Origin: Stenotrophomonas panacihumi
GTDB lineage: Bacteria > Pseudomonadota > Gammaproteobacteria > Xanthomonadales > Xanthomonadaceae
DNA length: 64,000 bases
Assembly: GCF_001431645.1 (NCBI RefSeq)
Contig: NZ_LLXU01000074.1
Span: 1 to 64,000, forward strand
Reading direction: 5' to 3'
Below are positions 29,303 to 39,188 of the stretch, piece by piece. Position numbers and translations under genes: made by a program. Below the pieces are notes generated by a model. That model was not told where the DNA came from. It did no database searches and worked only from the letters and a program-made list of their open reading frames with translations. Positions within the stretch are counted from its first letter, which is position 1; each line of letters opens with the position of its first letter.

Positions 29303-31716
29303 GACCGGTGCCCCTGCGCACCAGAAACCTTCTACTCGTCACGCTGTTCGGCCTGTATATCCTGCTGGGCCTGTGCATTTACCCGGACTACGGCGTCTCG
29401 TGGGACGAGCCCATTTCGCGCACCAACGGAATGGTGAACCTGAAGTACCTCGAGAAGACGTACTTCCCGGCCATGCTTACGCCGGACGTCGCCCGCTATC
29501 CGGATTTGCAGGATTGGGTGGACCGCGATTACGGCGTGGCGTTCGAACTGCCGCTGGCCGCGCTGGAGCAGGCGTTCGGCGTGACCGGCGCGGCGGTGTA
29601 TCCCTTCCGGCACCTGCTTACCTTCCTGTTCTCGACCCTCGGCGTGCTGGCCCTCTACAAGACGGCCGCGTTCGTTTATCGCGACTATCGCGCCGGGCTG
29701 CTGGCCGCGCTGATGCTGGTGCTGTCGCCCCGGCTGTTCGGCGAGTCCTTCTACAACTCCAAGGACGTGGTGTTCCTGACCGTCATCGCCTTGTCCACGT
29801 ACACGATGACAAGGCTGCTCTGGACACCGGGATGGCGCTGGGCCGTGCTGCACGGCCTGGCCTGCGGCTTTGCCATCGACGTGCGGGTGATGGGCGTGGT
29901 GATGATCCCGCTCACGCTGGCGTTCCTGCTGGTCCGGCTGCTCAAGCGCGAGATTTCCGTACGCGACCTGGTCATCGCCGGCGTGACGTTCGCCGTGACG
30001 ACGGTCGTCGTGGTCGTCGCGCTGTTCCCGTTCCTGTGGGAAGACCCGCTGGGCAACTTCCTGCTCACCTTCGGCAACATGTCGAAATTCCGCTGGAGCA
30101 ACCAGGTCTTGTACCTGGGTGAACTGCTGCGATCGACCGACCTGCCCTGGCACTACATTCCCGTCTGGCTCCTGCTGACGACTCCGCCGCTGTTCACGGC
30201 ATTGATGCTGGCGGGCGCGGTGCACATCGGCAGGAACCTGCTGGCCAACCGAGTCGCCCTGTGGGCGACGCCGGCGCAGATGAGCGAACTGAGTTTCCTG
30301 GCGCTTTTCCTGGGCCCCATCGTCGCCGTCATCGCCGTGGGGTCGGTGCTCTATGACGGATGGCGCCACCTCTATTTCGTGTATCCGGCCTTCCTGCTGG
30401 TCGCCACCGGTGGCGCGGTCGCGATAGCGCGCCACGTGCGGCACGTTCGTACGCTCCGCATCGCATTCCTCGGCTGTATTGCGCTGGCGCTGTCGTGCAA
30501 TGTCGCGTGGATGGCCAGGGCCCATCCGCTCCAGAACGTGTATTTCAACGTGCTGGCCGGGTCGAACTGGAAGCAGCACTTCGATCTCGATTATTGGGGG
30601 CTGTCCAACCGTGACGCCCTGCGCGCGATCCTCGAAGCAGACAAGTCGCCGCTCATCACGATCCGGGTCGTCGGCATGACCTCCCTGGAACCGTCGACGC
30701 GCGCGTTTGCGCCATCGGAAGCCGAACGCCTGCTGCTCGTCGATTGGGTGGAACGGCCGCGATACCTGCTGACCAACTACCGGGGCGAGCCCAAGGGCAT
30801 CGATCCCCGCCGCTTCCCGGGCTATGCGCCGTTCTACGAAAGGAAGGTCGGCGAGGAAGTCGTCGTGACCGTTCTCAAGCGGGTGGACACGTCCACGGAA
30901 GACGCCATCTCCCGCGCCACGCGCGCTTACACCGAAGAGGAGTTCAAGGGCCTGAGCTACTCACTGGCCCCTGCGCGCAAGGTGGCGGGCGCCACGTATG
31001 TCGACCTGAAGATCGTCAATTCCGGCGACCAGAAGATCGCGGCGCTGACTTCCGGAAACAATCCGATCCATGTCTCCTGGCGATTCCTCGACCGCAACGA
31101 CCTGCCGGCCGGCGGCTTCGAGCCACGCCTCAAGCTGCCCAGGGACATTCCGGCGCATGGCGAGGCCGTGCTTCCGATTCGCATCGACCGCCGCAAGATC
31201 GTCCCCGGCGGCACGCTCCAGGTCGACCTCGTGCAGGAAGGCACATTCTGGGGGCAAGCCATCGGCATGCCGCCGGCCACCCTGCCCTGGCCGGCCCCCG
31301 GGATTTCCGTGACCTCGCGTGCGTATACGGAAGCGGAGCTCAGCGGTCTCGGTTTCCAGCTGGCCCCACCCCGCCGCAGCGGCGGGCACCTCTACGTGGA
31401 CCTGCGCATCGCCAACAACAGCGGCCAACGGCTGGCGGCCATGACGACGAACAACACCCCGCTGCGGGTGTCCTGGCGCTTCCTCGACCGCGATGGCCAG
31501 GCCGTCGGCGGCTTCGATCCACGCATCAACCTGCCGGCGGATATCCCGGCGCACGGCGTGTTGACCGTGCCCCTGCGGATCGATCCACGAGCCGTCGTCC
31601 CCGGCGGCACCCTGGAAGCCGATCTCGTGCAGGAAGGCATGTTCTGGGGCCGATCGATCGGCCTGACGACCGCCACGCTGCGCTGGCCGGACGATCTTGC
31701 CCGCCCAGCCGAATGA
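29299..31716 (+). CDS. GT-C-like membrane glycosyltransferase with two tandem C-terminal LVQEG domains
   Basis: An 805-residue protein. The first 530 residues have about ten hydrophobic helices, and an acidic motif (YGVSWDEP) sits after the first helix, as in family 39-like GT-C enzymes that use polyprenyl-phosphate sugars. Residues about 540-668 and 671-800 are two copies of one beta-rich domain (RAYTEEEF...LVQEGTFWGQAIG and RAYTEAEL...LVQEGMFWGRSIG), roughly 55-60% identical by eye. A role in decorating the O-chain is inferred; the domain may bind glycan. The start is coupled to the FkbM gene. It is convergent with ugd. Confidence 0.78.
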   Translation: MRPVPLRTRNLLLVTLFGLYILLGLCIYPDYGVSWDEPISRTNGMVNLKYLEKTYFPAMLTPDVARYPDLQDWVDRDYGVAFELPLAALEQAFGVTGAAVYPFRHLLTFLFSTLGVLALYKTAAFVYRDYRAGLLAALMLVLSPRLFGESFYNSKDVVFLTVIALSTYTMTRLLWTPGWRWAVLHGLACGFAIDVRVMGVVMIPLTLAFLLVRLLKREISVRDLVIAGVTFAVTTVVVVVALFPFLWEDPLGNFLLTFGNMSKFRWSNQVLYLGELLRSTDLPWHYIPVWLLLTTPPLFTALMLAGAVHIGRNLLANRVALWATPAQMSELSFLALFLGPIVAVIAVGSVLYDGWRHLYFVYPAFLLVATGGAVAIARHVRHVRTLRIAFLGCIALALSCNVAWMARAHPLQNVYFNVLAGSNWKQHFDLDYWGLSNRDALRAILEADKSPLITIRVVGMTSLEPSTRAFAPSEAERLLLVDWVERPRYLLTNYRGEPKGIDPRRFPGYAPFYERKVGEEVVVTVLKRVDTSTEDAISRATRAYTEEEFKGLSYSLAPARKVAGATYVDLKIVNSGDQKIAALTSGNNPIHVSWRFLDRNDLPAGGFEPRLKLPRDIPAHGEAVLPIRIDRRKIVPGGTLQVDLVQEGTFWGQAIGMPPATLPWPAPGISVTSRAYTEAELSGLGFQLAPPRRSGGHLYVDLRIANNSGQRLAAMTTNNTPLRVSWRFLDRDGQAVGGFDPRINLPADIPAHGVLTVPLRIDPRAVVPGGTLEADLVQEGMFWGRSIGLTTATLRWPDDLARPAE
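30916..31698 (+). repeat. tandem in-frame duplication encoding two LVQEG domains
   Basis: Two units of about 380 bases (30916-31296 and 31318-31698) encode near-identical domain layouts: RAYTE start, YVDLKIVN/YVDLRIAN strand, HVSWRFLDR/RVSWRFLDR, LPxDIPAHG, VPGGTL, DLVQEG and FWG. The DNA is diverged enough that the duplication is not recent. Confidence 0.8.
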
Positions 31717-31724
31717 CCGACGCG

Positions 31725-31747
31725 GCGGGCGGAGATATCCCGCCCGC
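31725..31747. terminator. hairpin between convergent genes
   Basis: Stem GCGGGCGG / CCGCCCGC with an AGATATC loop, in the 39-base gap between the GT-C gene and ugd. There is no T-tract on either side, so it may act only as a block or a Rho-linked end. Confidence 0.4.
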
Positions 31748-31755
31748 GCGCAACG

Positions 31756-32922
31756 TCAGTTGTCGCCGAACAAGTCGCGCGTATACACCTTGTCCGCCAC
31801 GTCCTGCAGGGCGTCGGACATGCGGTTGCTGATGATCACGTCCGCCTCGCGCTTGAAGGCCTCCAGGTCGCCGATGACGCGCGAACGGAAGAACTCGTCT
31901 TCCTGCAGGCACGGTTCGTAGATGATGACGTCCACGCCCTTGGCCTTGATGCGCTTCATCACGCCCTGGATGCTGGAGGAGCGGAAGTTGTCCGAGCCGC
32001 TCTTCATGATCAGGCGGTAGATGCCCACCACCTTCGGCTTGCGCTTGAGGATGTCCTCGGCGATGAAATCCTTGCGCGTGGTGTTCGAGTCGACGATGGC
32101 GCGGATGAGGTTCTGCGGGACGCTCTGGTAGTTGGCCAGCAGCTGCTTGGTGTCCTTCGGCAGGCAGTAGCCGCCGTAACCGAAGGACGGGTTGTTGTAG
32201 TGCCCGCCGATCCGCGGATCCAGGCTGATGCCCTCGATGATCTGGCGGCTGTCCAGCCCGTGCATCAAGGCATAGGTATCCAGTTCGTTGAAGTAGGACA
32301 CCCGCATCGCGAGGTACGTATTGGCGAACAGCTTGATGGCTTCCGCCTCCGTCGGCTCGGTGAAGAGCACGGGGACGTCCTGCTTGATGGCGCCTTCCTG
32401 CAGCAAACCCGCAAACACACGGGCGCGCTCGGAGTGCTCGCCGACGATGATCCGCGACGGATGCAGGTTGTCGTACAGCGCACGCCCCTCGCGCAGGAAC
32501 TCCGGCGAGAAAATGATGTTGTCCACGCCGAATTTCTTGCGCGCATTGGCGACGTAACCGACCGGGATGGTCGACTTGATCACCATCGTCGCTGCCGGGT
32601 TGGTCGCCACCACGTCGGCGATGACGGCCTCGATCGAGCGCGTATTGAAATAGTTGGTGCCGGGGTCGTAGTCCGTCGGCGTGGCAATGATGACGAAGTC
32701 CGCCCCTTCATAGGCTTCCCGGGGAGACAGCGTGGCGCGGAAATTCAGGCCGCCGCTGGCCAGGGCTTCTTCGAGCTCGGCGTCGACGATGGGCGAACGC
32801 CCTTCGTTGAGCATCCGCACCTTCTCTTCGATGATGTCCAGTGCCACGACTTCATGGTGGCGGGCAAGCAACACACCGTTGGAGAGCCCCACATAGCCGG
32901 TACCCGCAATTGCAATCTTCAT
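31756..32922 (-). CDS. ugd: UDP-glucose 6-dehydrogenase
   Basis: Oxidises UDP-glucose to UDP-glucuronate with two NAD. The 388-residue length and sequence are of the E. coli Ugd class. Visible features: Rossmann motif [10 protein letters not shown], the [13 protein letters not shown] substrate loop, [11 protein letters not shown], and the catalytic cysteine in [12 protein letters not shown]. The ATG at 32922 overlaps the stop of the upstream membrane protein gene. Together with uxs 8 kb upstream on the same strand it gives UDP-xylose. A UDP-mannose-type dehydrogenase is less likely given the close match to the Ugd class. Confidence 0.93.
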   Translation of the reverse strand: MKIAIAGTGYVGLSNGVLLARHHEVVALDIIEEKVRMLNEGRSPIVDAELEEALASGGLNFRATLSPREAYEGADFVIIATPTDYDPGTNYFNTRSIEAVIADVVATNPAATMVIKSTIPVGYVANARKKFGVDNIIFSPEFLREGRALYDNLHPSRIIVGEHSERARVFAGLLQEGAIKQDVPVLFTEPTEAEAIKLFANTYLAMRVSYFNELDTYALMHGLDSRQIIEGISLDPRIGGHYNNPSFGYGGYCLPKDTKQLLANYQSVPQNLIRAIVDSNTTRKDFIAEDILKRKPKVVGIYRLIMKSGSDNFRSSSIQGVMKRIKAKGVDVIIYEPCLQEDEFFRSRVIGDLEAFKREADVIISNRMSDALQDVADKVYTRDLFGDN

Positions 32923-34625
32923 CTTCCATCGCCCTTGTTGCCGATAAGTGATCCAGTGGCTGGCGCAGGCCAATCCACCGTCAGTGGCGGCACGCCGATG
33001 GTGTGGGCCCAGAACACGCCCTCCTGCACCACCGAGACCTGCAGCCAGCGCGCATCGCGGGGGAATGCTTCCGGCATCACGAAGATGCGCAGCTCCCCCG
33101 CTCCCTTGGGCTCGATCGCGGGCAGGCTCGCACGCGCATCCCAGCTTCCGGTGCCTGCGTCGGTATCCGTGACCAGCCGCCATGACAACGCCAAGGGAGC
33201 ATACAGTCTTCCCGAGGTGTTCAGGCCGATCGCGTCGTTGTGGTTCAAGATCCGCAAGGAAACTTCAATCCGCCCATCCGGCTGTGGCTGCGCGCCGGCG
33301 TAGACGAGCTCGATGTTTCGCACCTGGTCCTGTGAATATTGCAGTTGCACCCGCTTGGCGACCAGCGACTTGGGCGACACGCTCCACCAGTAGTCGCCTC
33401 GCGTCGCGCCGGCGCCGGGCAGGTCACCGCGCCAATAGGCGCACATCGCCAACACGGTCACGGCGCAACATACCGCCGCCGCTGCAAGCCATAGCCTGCG
33501 TGCGAACGGCTTGGCGGAAGCCAGGCCTTCGGCGAGCACGATCATGGCGATCGGCGCCAGTTCCACGAACCCACGGTGTCCGAAGCCGGCGCCCAGCGCC
33601 CAGGAATGCCAGGAGCCATACAACAGCGCGAAGATCGCACTGCAGACCAGCAGGACCTGGGAAGCCGGCGCCCGCCAGGCACGCAAGGCGAACCAGGTGG
33701 CGAGCAACATCACCGGGTAATAGGTGTACAGGCCCCGCTCGTAGGAGAACAGGACCTCGAACGAGTGCCGGGCGAAGCTGGGAAAGGCCTCGTTGCCGTA
33801 GCTCGAGATGGTGGTGGCACCGCTGGCATACCGGTTGTAGGCAATCTGCAATGCCAGCGCCGCCGCCGTACCTGCCGCCCAGCCGAACCACACGCGCCAG
33901 CGCGTAGGGCCGGCGATGCCGCCGAACAGGAGGTAGGCAATCGCCAGGGTCAACAGGCCGTTGGTCTGGCGCACCAGGTACAGCCAGCCGCACACCAGCA
34001 TGAAGGCGCATAGCCACGGCACGGTGACGTCACGCCGGCCAGTGCCCATCCAGAGCAGAAGCGCGGCGCCGAAGCTGGTGTAGACGTGACTGAAGGACGC
34101 ATCGAACGTGCCGTAGTGGAACAGGCCCGTTCCGAACGTCACCAGGGCTACCGACGCCAGCGCCAGGCCCTGGTGTATGCCCCGCCGCAACAGCACGACG
34201 TACATCATGCAGGCGATGGCCAACAGCATCAGCGCCCCGCCCCACAGGACCACGCGATGCTCACCGACCGAGAATCCGGTGCCGACCGGGTCGTTGGCCA
34301 ACCACGGCAAGGAGAACGGCAACTGCAGCAAGCCCACGCCCGGCGGATACTTGACCCGGCATCGCTGCTGCTCAAGGTTTTCGCTCGAGATTGCGTTCAC
34401 CGGATCGAGCAATTCCCGGTACTCGCAAAAGCTCAGGTCCCCATGTGCCAGGCCATGCACCCAGATGTGGTAACCCACGCCGTCGGACCGGATGTCCGGC
34501 GTGTTGGCATAGGGCCGGAAAATCGTGACCCAGCAAAGCAAAGCCGCGAAAAGGACGCCGCATGCAAGCGCGACGAACACACTGCTTCCACCCTTTCCCG
34601 ACCAAGCCGCAGCACCTTGCCGCAT
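32919..34625 (-). CDS. polytopic membrane protein, GT-C-like, with C-terminal LVQEG domain
   Basis: A 568-residue protein with about ten hydrophobic helices. An aspartate-rich first loop ([20 protein letters not shown]) and a [13 protein letters not shown] segment recall GT-C glycosyltransferases. The final 120 residues are beta-rich, with [19 protein letters not shown] close to the domain in the GT-C gene at 29299-31716. The start at 34625 is preferred; an earlier ATG (34727) would add a basic, low-complexity extension. A 135-base gap separates it from the upstream gene. Function in O-chain modification is inferred. Confidence 0.7.
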   Translation of the reverse strand: MRQGAAAWSGKGGSSVFVALACGVLFAALLCWVTIFRPYANTPDIRSDGVGYHIWVHGLAHGDLSFCEYRELLDPVNAISSENLEQQRCRVKYPPGVGLLQLPFSLPWLANDPVGTGFSVGEHRVVLWGGALMLLAIACMMYVVLLRRGIHQGLALASVALVTFGTGLFHYGTFDASFSHVYTSFGAALLLWMGTGRRDVTVPWLCAFMLVCGWLYLVRQTNGLLTLAIAYLLFGGIAGPTRWRVWFGWAAGTAAALALQIAYNRYASGATTISSYGNEAFPSFARHSFEVLFSYERGLYTYYPVMLLATWFALRAWRAPASQVLLVCSAIFALLYGSWHSWALGAGFGHRGFVELAPIAMIVLAEGLASAKPFARRLWLAAAAVCCAVTVLAMCAYWRGDLPGAGATRGDYWWSVSPKSLVAKRVQLQYSQDQVRNIELVYAGAQPQPDGRIEVSLRILNHNDAIGLNTSGRLYAPLALSWRLVTDTDAGTGSWDARASLPAIEPKGAGELRIFVMPEAFPRDARWLQVSVVQEGVFWAHTIGVPPLTVDWPAPATGSLIGNKGDGR

Positions 34626-34760
34626 CTGTGTTCTCCCCCTGCTCCGGGGCCTTTGAGTATTGAACGACGAGGACCGAGGGCGGGTGCGGCCACAGCCGCC
34701 TTGCCCCGGCCTCGATGCTGAAACCATCCCATGACCGCAGGATGGCGATGCCGCGCTCCG

Positions 34761-36812
34761 CTATTGCACCTGCTCGACCGGCAACGGCGTGATCACGGGC
34801 GGGACGCCCTGGTCATGGAACCAGGCACGCCCCTCGATCAACATGCCCAGCGCAAGCCTGTCGCCATCGTGGGTCGAAGCGGGTACGACGAACTCGATCT
34901 CACGCTGCTCTCCGGGCGCCAGGTCCAGGCCATCGCCGATTTCCACGCGCGCGCTCCAGGCGGCCGGATCGACCGCGGCGCCCGGCTGCAACTTCTGCCA
35001 CGACAGCCGCGTGGGCTGCGCGGCAGGCGTGGCATCGAGCACGAAGTCCGAGCCGTTGCGCACCTGCACCCGCACGCGGTACTGGGAGGGCTCCCGCTGC
35101 ACCGAGAGCACGTTGAGCGAAACCAACCGGAAGTCTTCCAGCGGCAGCGCCGTCCAGCTGCCCGGCGGGCACGCCGGTTGTCCCGGCAGCACGACCGGGC
35201 CGCCCGCCGCGGCAGGCAACGGGGCATGCAGATGGTCCATGTAGAAGGCTGCCGCGGCGCGGAGCCGTCGGGCCGCCTGCGCGCACGCCGGTACATCATT
35301 CCGGGGCAACGGCCAATACCCCGGCGCGAGATTGCCCGAGTAGCCGTTGAGCGTCGGCCGGTCGACGGTTTGTCCGAGCACCATGCCGTCCAGCTGCGCG
35401 TTGATGAAGGTATTGTCCGGACGCAGCGGCACGAAGACGAGCGCGTCCGCCGGCAGCGGCGTCGGCAGGCCGGCCTGCAACGCCAGGGTGCCGGTTCGCG
35501 CCTGCGCCGCGTCGAAGTTGACGGTCCGCATGGTGGTGGACTCGACGATCATGAGCAGCGCCAGCGCCGCGACGGGCAGGCGCCAGAACTCGCCGCGACC
35601 GCGCACCGCGTCCACGCCGACGGCCACCAGCACCGCGACGGGCATCGCCAGCACGAGGCCAATGCGCGCCATCGCACGAATCGAGTTCACGCCGGGAAGG
35701 CTTGCCAGCAGCAGGTACAGGGAATGACCCCGCACGCTGACGGTCAACACGACCAGCAAGGCGATGGCCAGCAGCGCCACCCACCGCATGCGCAGGGAAG
35801 ACTTCAGCAACCCCAGCAGGGCCAGCCCGCTGATGCCCAGCCCGAAGAAGATCTGCTGCTCGTGGCGCATTGGCAGGTCGCCCGCCAGGCGTGCACTGAC
35901 GCCCGCCCAGATCGCCGAACCGTCGGCCAGCACGTAGCTGCGCAGGCGCGGCAGCAACGATGCGATTTCCTGCGCGTCACGCTGGAAGCCATACAGCTTG
36001 GAGTAGTGCAGGTACGGATACATCAAACCGGCGAGTGCCACCAGCGCCACCAGCCCCATCGCCACCGCGAACAACAGGTCGCGACGCGCGGTGGGCTCGG
36101 AGAGCCGAAGCCCCGGCGTGAACCAGCGCCATGGCGCGCTGCGCTCGACCACCGCCTGCGCGACCGCCCAGGCGCCCAGGAACAGCGCCAGGAAATAGCC
36201 CAGGTAGATCGACAGGTAAAACTGCCCGCAGATCGCCAGCGCCAGCCAGCCCAGCCACGACCATCGCGCGGTCTCGCGGAAGCGCTGCCAAAGCAGCAGC
36301 GCCACCGGAATCAGGAAGCGATAGACCAGCTGTGCGTGGCCATGGCGCGCGATCACCGGCATCGCGAAGGCGAACGCGAACGCGCCCAGCGCGCCGGCGA
36401 CCGGCGAGAAGCCCAGCTTGCGCAACACCCAATGGCAAGCGATGAAGTTGGCGACATAGCCGCCCATGTACCAGAGGTCGAACGCCTGGTAACGATCCGC
36501 ACCCAACAGGCGGTACAACGAGTAGAGCCAGCCGGTGCCCCAGTGGTTGTCCGAGAACGTCACCGCACCGGGCATGGGGAAGAAGAACGAAGGACTCAGC
36601 AGGCTCGCTTCCTTGCCCGCCAGCCATCGGTAGAAGTGCTCGAGAATGACGCCATTGAAACGGGCGTCGCCCAGGTCACCCGGCACGCAGGCCATGTGGC
36701 AGGTATGCGCCAGCGGCACGAACCAGAACCCCAGCGCGAGCAGCACGACCGGCGCCAGCCAGCGCCAGTCCTGGTCGTTGCGATGACGGCCCAACCCCAA
36801 ACCCTGCTGCAT
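34761..36812 (-). CDS. large polytopic membrane protein with divergent C-terminal LVQEG-type domain
   Basis: A 683-residue protein. About eleven hydrophobic segments occupy residues 20-430, with PGDLGDARFNGVILEHFYRW in the first loop, as in GT-C-like membrane proteins of sugar loci. A soluble part follows (ALVFVPLRPDNTFINAQLDG), then a C-terminal domain whose end MLIEGRAWFHDQGVPPVI aligns with [18 protein letters not shown] of its neighbour. Exact reaction unknown; YfhO- or DUF6311-like assignment is possible. It starts 13 bases after the gene before it, so they are likely co-transcribed. Confidence 0.68.
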   Translation of the reverse strand: MQQGLGLGRHRNDQDWRWLAPVVLLALGFWFVPLAHTCHMACVPGDLGDARFNGVILEHFYRWLAGKEASLLSPSFFFPMPGAVTFSDNHWGTGWLYSLYRLLGADRYQAFDLWYMGGYVANFIACHWVLRKLGFSPVAGALGAFAFAFAMPVIARHGHAQLVYRFLIPVALLLWQRFRETARWSWLGWLALAICGQFYLSIYLGYFLALFLGAWAVAQAVVERSAPWRWFTPGLRLSEPTARRDLLFAVAMGLVALVALAGLMYPYLHYSKLYGFQRDAQEIASLLPRLRSYVLADGSAIWAGVSARLAGDLPMRHEQQIFFGLGISGLALLGLLKSSLRMRWVALLAIALLVVLTVSVRGHSLYLLLASLPGVNSIRAMARIGLVLAMPVAVLVAVGVDAVRGRGEFWRLPVAALALLMIVESTTMRTVNFDAAQARTGTLALQAGLPTPLPADALVFVPLRPDNTFINAQLDGMVLGQTVDRPTLNGYSGNLAPGYWPLPRNDVPACAQAARRLRAAAAFYMDHLHAPLPAAAGGPVVLPGQPACPPGSWTALPLEDFRLVSLNVLSVQREPSQYRVRVQVRNGSDFVLDATPAAQPTRLSWQKLQPGAAVDPAAWSARVEIGDGLDLAPGEQREIEFVVPASTHDGDRLALGMLIEGRAWFHDQGVPPVITPLPVEQVQ

Positions 36813-36825
36813 GGCCTTCCCCCGG

Positions 36826-37425
36826 TTACTGGCAGCGATAGTCGGAGCTCATCCGGCTATCACGGAACGGATCGGTCAGTGCGTCGGTGTACTGGCCCAT
36901 CAGCAGCCGATGGGTCGGCAGCAGGTTCTTGCGATAGAACCGGCTGAACCCGGCCAGGCGCTCGCCGCGCGCGGTCAGTCGTACGCAGCCATCGTGGATT
37001 TCGATGGTGCCCGACTGCAGCTGTTCGGTCAGGCGAACCTCGACCAGGTGATGCTCGCGCACGTATTCGTCAGTGAACACCTGGCGGAATGCGTCCTCGC
37101 GGATGCCGCCGCCGCGCTGCTGCAACTTCTCCAGGATGTAGAAGGAGAGCGAGCGGTCGATCACCGTCGGCACCGAGATCGCGAACAGGTAACCGCCGAG
37201 CAGCCAGATCAACACCAGCTGGATGAGCTCCAGGCGGTTCAGGCCATTGAATGCACGCAGCGCGAAACCGGCGCCCGCCACGATGACGACGGCGATGAAG
37301 GCATCCAGGATGGTGGCGTACAACACCACTTCCACCCGGAAATGGCGCATGTGGATGTAGTAGACCACCAGCAGGACTGCCACGAAGGCAACGGTGGCCA
37401 GGAGGGCGCGTACGTATTTGTTCAT
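36826..37425 (-). CDS. small membrane protein of unknown function in O-antigen locus
   Basis: I do not recognise this gene. The 199-residue product has three hydrophobic helices in the first 110 residues (ALLATVAFVAVLLVVYYI, ILDAFIAVVIVAGAGFAL, LIQLVLIWLLGGYLFAISV) and a soluble C-terminal half (REDAFRQVFTDEYVREHHLVEVRLTEQL cut into short helices, then DGCVRLTARGERLAGFSRFYR). The C-terminal part looks like a small winged-helix or adaptor fold. The start could be at 37425 or at an ATG 24 bases upstream. It sits between two large membrane proteins, so a role as a partner of one of them is plausible. Confidence 0.65.
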   Translation of the reverse strand: MNKYVRALLATVAFVAVLLVVYYIHMRHFRVEVVLYATILDAFIAVVIVAGAGFALRAFNGLNRLELIQLVLIWLLGGYLFAISVPTVIDRSLSFYILEKLQQRGGGIREDAFRQVFTDEYVREHHLVEVRLTEQLQSGTIEIHDGCVRLTARGERLAGFSRFYRKNLLPTHRLLMGQYTDALTDPFRDSRMSSDYRCQ

Positions 37426-37504
37426 TGGAAAACCAGGGTTCATTTGCATTCGTGATGGCCCGCCCGCGTTCCGTGGAGGCGGGGATGGGCACTCGTATTC
37501 TGTT

Positions 37505-39163
37505 TCAATGGCGGGGCACGCACAGCCAGGAATCATCTCCATTGACGTGCGAACGGCAATCGAATCCCGCCTCGAATCCGCTGCCGTAAGCCCGGAAAAG
37601 CGCATCGGACAACAGATACACGGCGGTCGGGTCCGGCTTCGCCAGCCTGGCCGGATAGTCGCAGTGGTATGCCAGCTGAGACGGGAGGTTCCGGGCCGCG
37701 TAGAAGTTGTTGGTCGGAATCCGCTGGCGCAGTGCGAACTGGCCGACCGACTCGAAGTTGCGGATGCCCAGCGGAGTGGCCTGGTGGTCGCACTGCCAGG
37801 CCGGATAAACCAGGATCGCCGAATAGGTTCCGGGCGGCACGCCGTCGAGCACCTGCGCCTTGCCGTCGGCGATGGCGAACTTCACATGGCGTGCAATCGG
37901 CTGGATATCGACCAGTTGCACGGCCAGCAGGACGACAAGCAGCGGCAGCGCCCGCCGTGTCCCCAGCCGCAGTACGCAGCTGGCGAGGGCCAGGAATACC
38001 AGCCAGAACCCCGACATCCAGAAGAAGCGGCCACTGGAGCGGAACTTCCCGAGCATGTCCTCCAACACGGCAGGCACCGCGAAGTGGTGTCCGGCGGAAC
38101 CGACGTACACGGTGGTCGACAGGGCCAGCGCGAAGCAGGCCAGCGTGACCACCAGCGCCGGGAAGAACGGGAATTCGACGGCCCGCAGCCGCCGGATCGG
38201 CAGCAGCACCAGTGCGGCCGCGCAAAGAACCAGCACGCCGAGGCCGAGATAGTTGAAGCCTTCGGCCGCCTGGCCGCCGGTCGGGTCCGCGATGTCGAGC
38301 GGGAACAGCCGCGCGAGCCCATTGGAATCCATGGGGCCGAGGACGTTCGACGAATAGCGCCCGTAGTCGCCGGTCCTCGCGCCGCTGGCGTCCAGGAATC
38401 CGAACACCGCCAACCCCAGCGCGGCGACGAGACAGACCAGGACGACCCGCTCCAGTGTCACGCCCCAACCGAGCGTCCGGTAGCGCAACACCGTGATGCC
38501 GCACAGGTTGGCCACCACCATGAGGGTCAGGTAGGGATTGATCCCGGTGGCCAGCAGGACCACCGCGCCGTTGCCCAGCCACCATGCCCGCCGCGGGCTA
38601 TCCAGCGTGCGCAGCGCCATCCAGATCGACAGCACGAGCACCCACTGCGAGGACAGCGCGATGTGCCACTGGAAGCGATGGAAGGTAAACGGCAGCGTCG
38701 CCACGATCAGGGCGATGACCGCCGCCACGGCCAAGCCGGCACGCGAATCCGCCGCCTCACCCAAGCGGTGCAATACCTGGCGCGCGGCCAGGAAGGCAAA
38801 GACGCCCTGCAGCACCACGCAGGCCAGGAAGTACCACCCGATGAATTGCAGGCCGTCGGGAATCGCCCAGGACACGCCGCGCGCGAGCAGCAGGAACAGC
38901 GGCATCGGATCGAACAGGGACACGCTCATCGGCAGCGGATGGCTTTGCCGCGCGGATGCGAGCCAGCGCTTGTCCGGATCGGCCAGATATTGCCCCCACG
39001 CCACGTAGACCTGCGACAGGTCGCTCCAGATCCAGCGCGTGTCATGTACGTGCAGTGGCATGGGGCCAAGCACGTAGCGGGCCCATACCGCGCACAGCAT
39101 GCCCACCGCCGCCAGGCAGATCCAGAAGGCGCGCCGTTCGCGGTGAAGGGCCATCCCGCTCAT
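37505..39163 (-). CDS. DUF6311-like polytopic membrane protein
   Basis: A 552-residue protein with about eleven hydrophobic helices and a C-terminal soluble stretch containing several cysteines (WQCDHQATPLG, YHCDYPAR, FDCRSH, WLCVPRH) that could form periplasmic disulfides. The first loop DTRWIWSDLSQVYVAWGQYLAD and GRFFWMSGFWLVF resemble the DUF6311 family of glycan-locus membrane proteins. A longer frame exists upstream but overlaps gtrA; the ATG at 39163, 26 bases after the gtrA stop, is chosen. Probably acts in side-chain transfer; not proven. Confidence 0.72.
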   Translation of the reverse strand: MSGMALHRERRAFWICLAAVGMLCAVWARYVLGPMPLHVHDTRWIWSDLSQVYVAWGQYLADPDKRWLASARQSHPLPMSVSLFDPMPLFLLLARGVSWAIPDGLQFIGWYFLACVVLQGVFAFLAARQVLHRLGEAADSRAGLAVAAVIALIVATLPFTFHRFQWHIALSSQWVLVLSIWMALRTLDSPRRAWWLGNGAVVLLATGINPYLTLMVVANLCGITVLRYRTLGWGVTLERVVLVCLVAALGLAVFGFLDASGARTGDYGRYSSNVLGPMDSNGLARLFPLDIADPTGGQAAEGFNYLGLGVLVLCAAALVLLPIRRLRAVEFPFFPALVVTLACFALALSTTVYVGSAGHHFAVPAVLEDMLGKFRSSGRFFWMSGFWLVFLALASCVLRLGTRRALPLLVVLLAVQLVDIQPIARHVKFAIADGKAQVLDGVPPGTYSAILVYPAWQCDHQATPLGIRNFESVGQFALRQRIPTNNFYAARNLPSQLAYHCDYPARLAKPDPTAVYLLSDALFRAYGSGFEAGFDCRSHVNGDDSWLCVPRH

Positions 39164-39188
39164 GGCATCGGCGTCCCGGGCTGCCGTC

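Noticed and set aside
34731..36947. Plus-strand open frame of 738 codons opposite the large membrane protein
   Set aside because: Very rich in Arg, Gln and His with no fold; the minus strand has clear membrane helices.
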